The notes beneath the pieces were generated by a model, which was given only the letters and a program-made list of their open reading frames with translations, ran no database searches and had not been told where the DNA came from. Positions 50,949 to 61,289 of a stretch of DNA of 64,000 bases are shown one piece after another (position 1 is the first letter of the stretch; every line of letters starts with the position of its first letter). This stretch comes from Planomonospora_B alba (lineage in GTDB: Bacteria; Actinomycetota; Actinomycetes; Streptosporangiales; Streptosporangiaceae): assembly GCF_039534085.1 (NCBI RefSeq), contig NZ_BAAAUT010000008.1:62001-126000 (forward strand). The letters run 5' to 3'. Made by a program: the position numbers and the translations under genes.

Positions 50949-51524
50949 ATGGACCCCGAGACGATCACCGCCGCCATCGCCAACAACGTCCGGGCGCAGC
51001 GGGCGCACCGGCAGATGACGCTCGACGAGCTCGCCGCGCGGTCGGGGGTGAGCCGGGGGATGCTGGTCCAGGTCGAGCAGGGGCGGACCAACCCCAGCAT
51101 CAACACGCTCACCCGCATCGCGGACGCACTCGGGGTGACGGTCGCCCGGATGGTGGAGGTCTCCGACACGCCCGTGGTGCGGGTGGTGAACCCCTCCGAC
51201 GTGGTGACCTTCGCGCACGGCCGGGCGAGCGCGGCGCGCCTGCTGGTCGGCACCGACGCGCCCGCGATCCTGGAGCTGTGGGACTGGCGGCTGGCCCCGG
51301 GCGACCACCACGACGGCGACGCCCATCCTCCCGGGACCCGGGAGATGCTGACCGTGCTGGAGGGGGAGCTGACCCTCACCGTCTACGGCAGAAGCCACGT
51401 GATCGGCGCCGACGGCGCGGTGCTGTTCAGCGCCGACCGCCCGCACCGGTACGCCAACGAGGGCTCCGGGCCGCTGCGGTTCGTGATGGTCGTCACGGAG
51501 CCCCGGGAGACCCCCGACCAATAA
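50949..51524 (+). CDS. XRE-family regulator with cupin domain
   Basis: Residues about 10-65 form an XRE helix-turn-helix (MTLDELAARSGVSRGMLVQV, NPSINTLTRIADALGVTVAR) and about 115-185 a cupin effector domain (REMLTVLEGELTLTVYGRSH, FSADRPHRYANEGSGPLRFV). Such proteins sense small molecules and repress adjacent transporter or catabolic genes. Divergent from the DMT transporter, sharing the repeat operator. Confidence 0.9.
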   Translation: MDPETITAAIANNVRAQRAHRQMTLDELAARSGVSRGMLVQVEQGRTNPSINTLTRIADALGVTVARMVEVSDTPVVRVVNPSDVVTFAHGRASAARLLVGTDAPAILELWDWRLAPGDHHDGDAHPPGTREMLTVLEGELTLTVYGRSHVIGADGAVLFSADRPHRYANEGSGPLRFVMVVTEPRETPDQ

Positions 51525-51659
51525 CCCCGAAGGCCTTTTCCGTTGACTGTGGGTAGCAGCATGATTGCTCCATGCGACTTCGGAGACTCCTGACCGGCGC
51601 GCCGGATCCGTCTCGCCCCGCTCCCCTCGTCCCGCCGCGTACGGACCGGAGGGGCCGCC

Positions 51660-51965
51660 GTGGGTGAGCGGGAGGGCGCGGTGGCCGCTCTCCGCGCGGA
51701 GCTGGCCCGACTCGGTGTCACCGACGCCTGCGAGATCGGGGACGGAGTCACGCTCTCCGTCTGGCTCGGCCTGGTCGTCCGCTTCCGGGATGGCTTCTAC
51801 CGGTGGCAGGAGGGGCAGGTGAGACAGCGGCATCTGGGTACAGATCCGACAGGATGTGCCATTCGGGTGGCGCGCAGATACGCCGAGCTGCAGACCGACG
51901 TCCCGCTCTGGTGGGAGGGACTGGCCAAGGTCTTGCGAAGGGATGCGGCGCAGGGGCCCTCCTGA
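51660..51965 (+). CDS. Small hypothetical protein (Trp-rich end)
   Basis: The 101-residue frame from GTG 51660 has a helix AVAALRAELARLGV, a strand-rich part SVWLGLVVRFRDGFYRWQEG, and a C-terminal AELQTDVPLWWEGLAKVLRR. Similar short proteins occur in related actinomycetes as far as I recall; function unknown. It ends 26 bases before the polysaccharide deacetylase start and may be in the same unit. Confidence 0.6.
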   Translation: MGEREGAVAALRAELARLGVTDACEIGDGVTLSVWLGLVVRFRDGFYRWQEGQVRQRHLGTDPTGCAIRVARRYAELQTDVPLWWEGLAKVLRRDAAQGPS

Positions 51966-51991
51966 CCGCCGCGCTGCTTCCGGGAGGACGT

Positions 51992-52759
51992 ATGCGGGTG
52001 TGGATCGCGCCGTTGGCGGTGCTGCTCGGGATCGGAGCCCCCTCCGTCCCGCCCCCGCCGCCGGATCCGGAGACGCTCTCCGGGAACCTCATCGAGATCC
52101 AGCCGCAGTGGCCCGGGAGGGGGTTCCCCGTCCCGCCCCCGGCGCGCAGGATCGACTGCGCGACGGCCAGGTGCGTGGCGCTCACCTTCGACGACGGCCC
52201 CGGCGAGCACACCGCGTCGCTGCTCGACACCCTCGCCGAACACCGCGCCCGGGCGACCTTCTTCGTGATCGGCGAGACGGTCGCCGCCGGCGACGGGAGG
52301 GACCTGCGCCGCATGGTGGCCGACGGGCACGAGCTGGGCAACCACTCCTGGAGCCACGCGGACCTCGCCGCGCTGCCGGAGGACGGGATCGCCGACGAGC
52401 TGCGCCGGACGCAGGAGGCCGTGCGGCGCGTCACCGGGGTGCGGATGGTCTTCATGCGCCCGCCGTACGGCGCCACCGACGACCGGGTCGCCGCGACGAG
52501 CAGGCGCGAGGGACTGGCCCAGATCCTGTGGAACGTCGACACCCTCGACTGGCTGGAGCGCGACGGCCCGTCCCTGCTGCGCCGCGCGGGGGCGGCCGAG
52601 CCCGGATCCATCGTGCTGATGCACGACATCCACCGTGAGACGGTCGAGGCCGTGCCCCGGCTGCTGAAGGACCTGGCGGCCAGGGGCTACACGTCCGTGA
52701 CGCTCTCGGAGCTGTACGGCCGCGCGCTGACGCCCGGTCAGGCCTACCTCAGGCGGTGA
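51992..52759 (+). CDS. Secreted polysaccharide deacetylase (CE4/NodB)
   Basis: The 255-residue protein has a short signal peptide (RVWIAPLAVLLGIGAPSV) and a NodB domain: VALTFDDGPGEHTASLLDTL (Asp67, Asp68), metal His118 and His122 in GNHSWSHADL, RPPYGATDDR and VLMHDIHRETVEAVP. It removes N-acetyl groups from chitin or peptidoglycan. ATG 51992 follows GGGAGGA; longer upstream readings lack a signal peptide. Confidence 0.9.
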   Translation: MRVWIAPLAVLLGIGAPSVPPPPPDPETLSGNLIEIQPQWPGRGFPVPPPARRIDCATARCVALTFDDGPGEHTASLLDTLAEHRARATFFVIGETVAAGDGRDLRRMVADGHELGNHSWSHADLAALPEDGIADELRRTQEAVRRVTGVRMVFMRPPYGATDDRVAATSRREGLAQILWNVDTLDWLERDGPSLLRRAGAAEPGSIVLMHDIHRETVEAVPRLLKDLAARGYTSVTLSELYGRALTPGQAYLRR

Positions 52760-52860
52760 CCGGCGCCCCCGGTCGGCCGCCGGTCGTCGGCCGGCGTCCG
52801 GCGGCCGGGCGCCGGTGGAACGGCCGGTTTCCGTCGGCGGCCGCTGAGACCATGGGGCAC

Positions 52861-53496
52861 ATGAGTTTCAGCGGTTTCCCGGACGAGGCCTTCATGTTCT
52901 ACGAGGGCCTGGAGGCGGACAACTCCAAGATCTACTGGACGCGGCACAAGGCCCGCTACGAGGAGGCGGTGCGGGCGCCGATGGCCGCGCTGGGGGAGGA
53001 ACTGGAGGCGGAGTTCGGCCCGGTGCACCTGTTCCGGCCCTACCGCGACGTCCGCTTCGCCCGGGACAAGTCGCCCTACAAGACCCACCAGGGGGCCTTC
53101 GCCGCGACCGGCGAGGCCACCGGTTACTACGTGCAGCTCGACGCCGCCGGCCTCTACGCCGGGGCGGGCACCTACTCCGTCCAGGGGGAGCGGCTGGCCC
53201 GCTACCGCGAGGCGGTGGACGAGGAGATCACCGGGGTCCCGCTGGCGAGGATCGTCGGCGAGATCCGCGCCGCGGGCCACACGATCGAGGGCGACCGGCT
53301 CAAGACCCGGCCCCGCGGGTTCCCGGAGGACCACCCGCGGCTGGAGCTGCTGCGGCACCGCTCCCTGTACGCGGGCCGCCGGTTCGAGCCCGAACCCTGG
53401 GTGCACACCCCCGAGGTCGTCGAGCGCGTCCGCGCCGTCTGGCGCGACCTCGCCCCGCTGGTGGAGTGGCTGACCGCGCACGTCCCCGGAGACTAG
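52861..53496 (+). CDS. DUF2461-family protein
   Basis: The 211-residue protein matches DUF2461: MSFSGFPDEAFMFYEGLEAD at the start, then VHLFRPYRDVRFARDKSPYK and GYYVQLDAAGLYAGAGTYSV. Function is unknown; members are widespread in soil bacteria. Start ATG 52861 is the conserved one; ATG 52852 is nine bases upstream. Confidence 0.88.
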   Translation: MSFSGFPDEAFMFYEGLEADNSKIYWTRHKARYEEAVRAPMAALGEELEAEFGPVHLFRPYRDVRFARDKSPYKTHQGAFAATGEATGYYVQLDAAGLYAGAGTYSVQGERLARYREAVDEEITGVPLARIVGEIRAAGHTIEGDRLKTRPRGFPEDHPRLELLRHRSLYAGRRFEPEPWVHTPEVVERVRAVWRDLAPLVEWLTAHVPGD

Positions 53497-53517
53497 GGTC
53501 CGCCCCGGTCTCCGCCC

Positions 53518-53550
53518 GGGCCGGGGCGCCGGGCCGGGGCGCCGGGCCGG
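53518..53550. repeat. 13-bp tandem repeat
   Basis: GGGCCGGGGCGCC occurs twice and then in part, in the 205-bp gap between DUF2461 and sodC genes. Confidence 0.65.
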
Positions 53551-53570
53551 CCGTACGTCCTCGGGCGTGC

Positions 53571-53600
53571 TCCGGGCCCCGGCGGTCACCGGGGCCCGGA
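53571..53600. terminator. Hairpin terminator between DUF2461 and sodC genes
   Basis: A 12-bp stem (53571-53582 with 53589-53600; core CCGGGCCCCGG) with a six-base loop lies between the convergent genes. Confidence 0.7.
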
Positions 53601-53640
53601 GGCGGCCCTCCCGGGCGGAGGGCGGCGCCGAGGGGGCGGA

Positions 53641-53730
53641 GCCGGGCGATCGTGCCGCAGGCGAGGGGGTGAAGACGCCGGTCGGCGCGTGATGACCGGA
53701 GTCAGCGCCGGGCGATCGTGCCGCAGGCGA
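53641..53730. repeat. 24-bp direct repeat of the sodC 3' end
   Basis: Bases 53641-53664 and 53707-53730 are identical over 24 positions (both start GCCGGGCGATCG). The right copy is the last eight sodC codons before the terminal Arg and stop; the left copy is 66 bases downstream in non-coding DNA. Confidence 0.85.
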
Positions 53731-54505
53731 TGCGCCGGCCGGAGTCGCCGGCCTCCAGTGTCTCGGCGTCGGGGCCCTTGCGGGGCGAGTCGGCGTCGGG
53801 GCCGACCCGGCCGCCGGGGGCGGGGCTGGCCGTGTCCCCGCCGTGGCTGTAGCGGTCGGGGATGTTGGCCTGGTTGTCGGGCTTCTCGTGGACGATGACG
53901 GCGGTTCCGTCGGCGTCGAGGAGCTGGTCGACGCGGAAGCGGTCGGTGACGAAGGAGGCGGTCCCGCCGCCGTTCCGGTCGACCAGCAGGTCCGGCATGT
54001 CGCCGTTGTGGTCGGGGTGGGAGGCCGACTCGAAGCTGAGGTGCGGGCCCGCGTCGGCGAACGGGCTGCCGGTCGCGGGGTCGACAGCGTCCGGATCGCA
54101 CACGCCCTTGCCGTGCAGGTGGAAGCCGTGGAACCCGGCGGGCAGCCCCGTGACGGTCACGGTGACCACGGACCTGCCGTTCTCCTCCTCGACGCTGAAC
54201 GAGCCGACGGACTTGCCGTCCACGTCCTTCAGCTCGGCCTGGGCCGAGGCGCCCGCGGCCCCGGGGGAGCCGCCCTGGTCCGTCCCGGCCGGCGAGGGGG
54301 AGCCCCCGGGAGCCGGCGACTCGTCCTCGCCGGTCGGGGTCGGCGCGACCTCGTCGGCGGTGTCGTCCGGGGCCGGATCCCGTCCCGCCGTGTCGGTCGG
54401 CATCGGCGCGTCGGGCGGCTGGGGCGACGTCGCGGTCGCCGGGCCGATGGCGAGCGCCCCCGCGCCCAGAGTGGCGGCCAGGGCCAGATGCGGTGTGCGA
54501 AGCAT
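53702..54505 (-). CDS. sodC: Secreted Cu-Zn superoxide dismutase
   Basis: The 267-residue protein has a signal peptide (LALAATLGAGALAIGPATA), an acidic/Pro-rich linker of about 60 residues and a Cu-Zn SOD domain with metal ligands in GFHGFHLHGKGVCD, SHPDHNGDMPDL and AVIVHEKPDN; the disulfide cysteines are in GVCDP and RIACGTIARR. It dismutates superoxide outside the cell. ATG 54505 follows GGGGGAAG and starts the signal peptide; an in-frame ATG at 54688 adds 61 Arg/Pro-rich, repetitive residues that would disrupt export. Confidence 0.9.
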   Translation of the reverse strand: MLRTPHLALAATLGAGALAIGPATATSPQPPDAPMPTDTAGRDPAPDDTADEVAPTPTGEDESPAPGGSPSPAGTDQGGSPGAAGASAQAELKDVDGKSVGSFSVEEENGRSVVTVTVTGLPAGFHGFHLHGKGVCDPDAVDPATGSPFADAGPHLSFESASHPDHNGDMPDLLVDRNGGGTASFVTDRFRVDQLLDADGTAVIVHEKPDNQANIPDRYSHGGDTASPAPGGRVGPDADSPRKGPDAETLEAGDSGRRIACGTIARR

Positions 54506-54719
54506 GGACTTCCCCCGTGTGTCGTGGCTGCGCTCCGCCTTCCGCGGTCCTCGGCGGTCCTCGGCGGCCCGGCGTGGCCCTTCGCGGTCCCCTCCGCGGT
54601 CCTCGGTGGTCCCGGGCGGCCCGTCGTGGTCCTCCGCGACCTTCGCCCGGGCGGCACGGGGCGGAGCAGAGAGCTCGCCTGTCTCCATACCTCAGGAGTC
54701 GCCGGCAATGCCCTCGATA

Positions 54720-54733
54720 TCCCCTATAGGGGA
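54720..54733. promoter_or_regulatory. 14-bp palindrome upstream of sodC
   Basis: TCCCCTATAGGGGA is perfectly symmetric and about 215 bases upstream of the sodC start, in the gap to typA's end; GGGG-rich flanks follow. It could be a metal or redox operator for sodC. Between it and the sodC start, about 54540-54650, there are degenerate GCGGTCCTCG repeats and nothing else recognisable. Confidence 0.45.
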
Positions 54734-54779
54734 CAAAAGGGTTTTAGGGGAACGCGTGGAAGTTTCAGGGCAACACGCG

Positions 54780-54823
54780 GAAGGGGCGGGTGCCCTCCCG
54801 TGCGGGAGGGCACCCGCCCCTTC
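54780..54823 (-). terminator. typA terminator
   Basis: A 20-bp perfect stem (54780-54799 with 54804-54823; core GGGCGGGTGCCC) with a four-base loop starts 25 bases after the typA stop. Confidence 0.9.
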
Positions 54824-54848
54824 ACCGAGGACCGGCCGCCGCGGGCGG

Positions 54849-56702
<1,854 letters not shown>

Positions 56703-56986
56703 GTTGAAGTCTCACTCTGTGGTCGTGGGGCTGACCGCGGACGTGCGGCCGCATTATTTTAGTTGATTCCAGCCTTCTTCAACGCGTTCTCGGCCCCCTG
56801 CCCTTCCCGTTCACCCTCCGGAAACCCGGAGGACCACCGCGCCGCCACCCGCCGGCACCCGTCCGGCACCCCGGACGCGGGTCCGCCGCCGACCGCGTCC
56901 GGGCCGCTCGCGGGCAGGTGGAGGCCGGCGGCGGGCCGGGCGGAGGCGGGGCGCGGTCCGGGTGGGGCGGCGCCTAAGCTCGCCCC

Positions 56987-57736
56987 ATGTCTTTCGCCCC
57001 CTCCTTCCCCGTGATGCTCAGGACCCGGGACAACGTACGGATCGACGCCGCGCACACCCCGCCGCGGCACGACGGCGACCTCGCGATCGTGCTGGCGCAC
57101 GGCTTCACCGGATCGTTCCGCTCCCGCACCACCCGGCGCATCGTCCACGTGCTCAGCGGGTTCGGCGGCGTGATCGCGTTCGACTTCCGGGGGCACGGCC
57201 GCTCCGGCGGCGAGACGACCGTGGGGGACCTGGAGATCCACGACCTGGACGCGGCGGTGCGGCACGCGCGGGTGACCGGCTACTCCCGGGTGGTGACCAT
57301 GGGGTTCTCCATGGGCGGAGCGGTGGCGCTGCGCCAGGCCGCCCTCCTGCGCGGGGTGGACGGGGTGGTCGCGGTCAGCGCGCCCGCGCGCTGGTACTAC
57401 CGCGGCACCCGGCCGATGCGGCAGGTCCACTGGGCGATCGAGCACCCGGCCGGGCGTCTGGCGGCGCGGCTGGGGAAGCGGACGCGGATCGCCCGGGGCG
57501 GGTGGGACCCGCTCCCGCTGGCGCCCTACGAGGCGGCCGCGCGGATCTCGCCGGTGCCGCTGCTCGTCGTGCACGGCGACGCCGACACGTTCTTCCCGCT
57601 CGACCACCCGCACCAGATCCACGACGCCGCCCGGGACCCCAAGGAGCTGTGGATCGAGCCCGGTTACGGTCACGCGGAAACGGCCGCCACGCCGGACCTG
57701 ATCCGCCGGATCGGGCGGTGGGCGGCCATGGTTTAG
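56987..57736 (+). CDS. Alpha/beta-hydrolase
   Basis: The 249-residue protein has the hydrolase core: VLAHGFTGSFRSRT (oxyanion), nucleophile Ser in TMGFSMGGAVALRQA, acid Asp in VVHGDADTFFPL and a His in EPGYGHAETAAT. No signal peptide. Substrate unknown. It is 43 bases upstream of pta on the same strand and may be cotranscribed. Confidence 0.88.
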   Translation: MSFAPSFPVMLRTRDNVRIDAAHTPPRHDGDLAIVLAHGFTGSFRSRTTRRIVHVLSGFGGVIAFDFRGHGRSGGETTVGDLEIHDLDAAVRHARVTGYSRVVTMGFSMGGAVALRQAALLRGVDGVVAVSAPARWYYRGTRPMRQVHWAIEHPAGRLAARLGKRTRIARGGWDPLPLAPYEAAARISPVPLLVVHGDADTFFPLDHPHQIHDAARDPKELWIEPGYGHAETAATPDLIRRIGRWAAMV

Positions 57737-57779
57737 TCCTGGTACGGACGGCAAATGGTCGAGGCGGGGGTAAGCGCAC

Positions 57780-59819
57780 ATGCGGAGCATCTACGTGGCG
57801 GGTCTCGGCCCCGGTGACGGGCGGCAGATCGTCGAGCTCGGCCTGATGGAGCTGCTGACCCGCCGGGCCGGCCGGACCGGGGTGTTCCGGCCGATCGCCC
57901 GGGGCGAGCACGCCTCGGAACTGCTCGACGACAGATACCGCCCCGCGGCCTCGTCGATCGGCGTGACCGCCGACGAGGCGGCCGAGATCTACGCCCGGCA
58001 CGGGAGCGAGGAGCTCATCGGCCGCCTCGTCGCCCGCTTCCACACCATGGAGCACGAGTGCGACGCGCTGCTGGTGCTGGGCAGCTCCTTCGCCACCGAC
58101 GACCTCCCCCGCGAGCTGGCCTTCAACGCCCGCCTCGCCGCCGAGTTCGGCGCCCCGGTGATCGTGGTGGTGGGCGCGCACGCCGACGGGCCCGGCGAGA
58201 TCGCGCGGGAGATGCGCACCGGCTACCAGGTCTTCTCCGACCTGGGCTGCACGGTCCTGGCGGTGATCGCCAACCGGGTTCCGCCCGGCATGGCCGTCGA
58301 ACCCGACCTGCCGGTGCCGTACTACGTCATCCCCGAGCACCCGTCGCTGTCGGCGCCGACCGTGGCCCAGGTGGCGGAGGCGGTGGAGGCCAAGCAGGTC
58401 CTGGGTGACGACGACGGGCTGCTCCGGGACGTGAACGGGTTCGTCTTCGGCGGCGCCACGCTCCCCACGCTCCTGTCGCACCTGGTGGACGGGGCGCTGC
58501 TGCTCACCCCCGGCGACCGGGCCGACCTGCTGCTGGCCGCCGCGGCGGCGGAGGCCGCGGGCACCGTACGGCCGGCGGGCGTGGTGCTGACGCTGGGCGA
58601 GGTGCCCCCCGAGGGGGTGCGGGAGCTCACCTCGCGGCTGGCCCCCGGCCTGCCCGTGCTGTCGGCGCAGGCCGGCAGCTTCGCCGTCGCCACCACGCTG
58701 GGCCACCTGGAGGGGCGGCTCACCGCGGAGAACCCCCGCAAGATCGAGACGGCGCTGGGCCACTTCGAGGCGCACGTCGACACCGCCGACCTCGCCGACC
58801 GCATCGCGCTGGCCCGCTCCGAGCGGGTCACCCCGATGATGTTCGAGCACATGCTTCTGGAGCGGGCGCGTGCCGACCGCAGGCACATCGTGCTGCCGGA
58901 GGGCGGGGACGACCGCATCCTGCGGGCCGCCGACCTCCTCCTCCGCCGCGGCATCGTGGACCTCACCCTGCTGGGCCGGGAGGAGGCGGTCCGGCGGCGG
59001 ATCACCGAGCTCGGCCTCGACCTGGAGGGGGTGGCGGTGGTCGACCCGGTGACCTCGCCGCTGCGCGACGACTTCGCCGAGGAGTACGCCCGGATCCGGG
59101 CGCACAAGGGCGTCGCCCTCGACCGGGCGCGGGACGCGCTGACCGACGTCAACTTCTTCGGCACGATGATGCTGCACCGGGGCCTGGTGGACGGCATGGT
59201 CTCCGGCGCCGCGCACACCACGGCCGCCACGATCCTGCCCGCCTTCCAGATCATCCGGACGGTCCCGGGCACGTCGATCGTCTCCTCGGTGTTCTTCATG
59301 TGCCTGGCCGACCGGGTGCTCGTCTACGGCGACTGCGCGGTCAACCCCGACCCGGACGCCGAGCAGCTCGCCGACATCGCCATCTCCTCGGCCCGTACGG
59401 CACGGCGCTTCGGCGTCGAGCCGCGGGTGGCGATGCTGTCGTACTCGACGGGCCGCTCCGGCAGCGGCGCCGACGTGGACAAGGTGCGCGAGGCCACCGC
59501 CAGGGTCGCCGAGCGGGCACCCGACCTGCTGGTCGAGGGCCCCATCCAGTACGACGCGGCGGTCGACCCCCGGGTCGCCGCGGCCAAGCTGCCCGGCTCG
59601 CAGGTGGCGGGGCGGGCGACCGTGCTGATCTTCCCGGACCTCAACACCGGCAACAACACCTACAAGGCGGTGCAGCGCTCCGCCGGGGCGGTCGCGGTCG
59701 GCCCGGTCCTGCAGGGACTGCGCAAGCCGGTCAACGACCTGTCGCGCGGCGCGCTGGTCACCGACATCGTCAGCACGGTGGCCATCACCGCCGTCCAGGC
59801 CCAGGGGGATCCCCGATGA
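57780..59819 (+). CDS. pta: Phosphate acetyltransferase
   Basis: The 679-residue enzyme has the long actinobacterial form: an N-terminal DRTGG/BioD-like regulatory part (about 1-340, IYVAGLGPGDGRQIVELGLM) and a C-terminal catalytic domain (about 360-679, HMLLERARADRRHIVLPEGG to AVGPVLQGLRKPVNDLSRGA). It interconverts acetyl-CoA and acetyl-phosphate. Stop overlaps ackA start by four bases. Confidence 0.97.
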   Translation: MRSIYVAGLGPGDGRQIVELGLMELLTRRAGRTGVFRPIARGEHASELLDDRYRPAASSIGVTADEAAEIYARHGSEELIGRLVARFHTMEHECDALLVLGSSFATDDLPRELAFNARLAAEFGAPVIVVVGAHADGPGEIAREMRTGYQVFSDLGCTVLAVIANRVPPGMAVEPDLPVPYYVIPEHPSLSAPTVAQVAEAVEAKQVLGDDDGLLRDVNGFVFGGATLPTLLSHLVDGALLLTPGDRADLLLAAAAAEAAGTVRPAGVVLTLGEVPPEGVRELTSRLAPGLPVLSAQAGSFAVATTLGHLEGRLTAENPRKIETALGHFEAHVDTADLADRIALARSERVTPMMFEHMLLERARADRRHIVLPEGGDDRILRAADLLLRRGIVDLTLLGREEAVRRRITELGLDLEGVAVVDPVTSPLRDDFAEEYARIRAHKGVALDRARDALTDVNFFGTMMLHRGLVDGMVSGAAHTTAATILPAFQIIRTVPGTSIVSSVFFMCLADRVLVYGDCAVNPDPDAEQLADIAISSARTARRFGVEPRVAMLSYSTGRSGSGADVDKVREATARVAERAPDLLVEGPIQYDAAVDPRVAAAKLPGSQVAGRATVLIFPDLNTGNNTYKAVQRSAGAVAVGPVLQGLRKPVNDLSRGALVTDIVSTVAITAVQAQGDPR

Positions 59820-60994
59820 CGCGCAAGCACATCCTGGTGCTCAACTCCGGATCCTCGTCGGTGAAGTACCGGCTGCTCTCGATGGGAGAGGAGCCGGCGA
59901 AGGGAGCGGAGGCGGGAGAGGCCGTGCGCCTGGCCTCCGGGACGGTGGAGCGGATCGGAGAGGCGGGCTCCCCGGTCGCCGACCACGGCCAGGCGCTGCG
60001 GGCCGTCGCGGACGAGCTGGAGCGGGTGGGATTCGGCCTGGACTCGGAGGAGCTGATCGCGATCGGGCACCGGGTGGTCCACGGCGGCACGGCCTTCACC
60101 GAGCCGACGCTGATCACCGACCGGGTGGTCGAGAAGATCAAGAAGCTCGTCCCGCTCGCCCCGCTGCACAACCCGGCCAACGTGGAGGGCATCCAGGTCG
60201 CCCGGCGGCTCCGCCCCGACCTGCCGCAGGTCGGGGTCTTCGACACCGCCTTCCACTGCACCATCCCGGAGGCCGCCGCGACCTACGCGATCGACCGCGC
60301 GACCGCCGAGCGGTACGGCATCCGCCGCTACGGCTTCCACGGCACCTCGCACGCCTACGTCTCCCGGGAGGCGGCGCGGCTGGCGGACCGGCCGGACCCC
60401 AACGTGATCGTGCTGCACCTGGGCAACGGCGCCAGCGTCTCGGCGGTGGCCGCCGGGCGGTGCGTGGAGACCTCCATGGGCATGACCCCGCTGGAGGGGC
60501 TGGTCATGGGCACCCGGAGCGGCGACGTGGACCCGGGCGTGCTCGTCCACCTGCGCCGCGAGGCCAGGATGCGGACCGAGGAGGTCGACGGGCTGCTCAA
60601 CCGGCGCAGCGGCCTGCTGGGCCTGTGCGGCGACAACGACATGCGCGCCGTGGAGCGGCGGGTCGCCGAGGGGGACCCGGACGCCGAGCTGGCCCTGTCG
60701 GTCTACTGCCACCGGATCCGCAAGTACGTCGGCGCCTACTACGCGGTGCTCGGCACCGTGGACGTGATCGCCTTCACCGCCGGTGTCGGGGAGAACTCCG
60801 CCCTGGTCCGGGAGCGGGCGCTGGCCGGTCTGGAGGCGCTCGGCATCGCCCTGGACCCCGGGCTCAACGCGGCCGGCAAGGGACTGATCTCGGCGGACGG
60901 CTCGCGGGTGAAGGTGGCGGTGATCCCCACGGACGAGGAGTTGGAGATCGCCCGCCAGACCCTCGAGGTCGTCTCCCGGAACGGTCGCGGGTGA
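59816..60994 (+). CDS. ackA: Acetate kinase
   Basis: The 392-residue kinase starts MTRKHILVLNSGSSSVKYRL and has the blocks GHRVVHGG, RYGFHGTSHAYVSREAA and HLGNGASVSAVAAG of the acetate/propionate kinase family, with FTAGVGENSALVRE near the end. It makes ATP from acetyl-phosphate. Coupled to pta by ATGA overlap. Confidence 0.97.
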   Translation: MTRKHILVLNSGSSSVKYRLLSMGEEPAKGAEAGEAVRLASGTVERIGEAGSPVADHGQALRAVADELERVGFGLDSEELIAIGHRVVHGGTAFTEPTLITDRVVEKIKKLVPLAPLHNPANVEGIQVARRLRPDLPQVGVFDTAFHCTIPEAAATYAIDRATAERYGIRRYGFHGTSHAYVSREAARLADRPDPNVIVLHLGNGASVSAVAAGRCVETSMGMTPLEGLVMGTRSGDVDPGVLVHLRREARMRTEEVDGLLNRRSGLLGLCGDNDMRAVERRVAEGDPDAELALSVYCHRIRKYVGAYYAVLGTVDVIAFTAGVGENSALVRERALAGLEALGIALDPGLNAAGKGLISADGSRVKVAVIPTDEELEIARQTLEVVSRNGRG

Positions 60995-61169
60995 ATCTCC
61001 GAACCGATCGCGGATGAAAGCCGTCTACCTAGGGTGGACGGATGAAACCCGCCGGGAGAAGCCCAGGGGACACGAACCGCCGCCAACCGGTGGTCGTGGG
61101 GCATACTTCATGCAGTCGGCCGGTCGCCCAGCGTCGCGGGGGCGCGCTGGGCCGCTCATCCGGCCGCGT

Positions 61170-61203
61170 GTGCCGGTACGGCCCCGCGGGGCCGTACCGG
61201 CAC
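61170..61203. terminator. 34-bp palindromic terminator
   Basis: GTGCCGGTACGGCCCCG is followed directly by its exact complement, so a 15-bp or longer stem with a tight loop forms in either direction between convergent ackA and the aldehyde dehydrogenase. The rest of the 295-bp gap (60995-61289) shows no gene. Confidence 0.85.
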
Positions 61204-61289
61204 GTCCCGCCCCCCCGCCCGGCCCCGCGGGACGCGGGGCGTCCGGGACCGGGCCGGGAGGTCCCGAGGGGGGCCGAGAAGGCCCGGGG

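Noticed and set aside
54506..54688. 61-residue upstream extension of SodC
   Set aside because: It places Arg/Pro-rich repeats before the signal peptide; the ATG at 54505 has a good ribosome-binding site and begins the signal.
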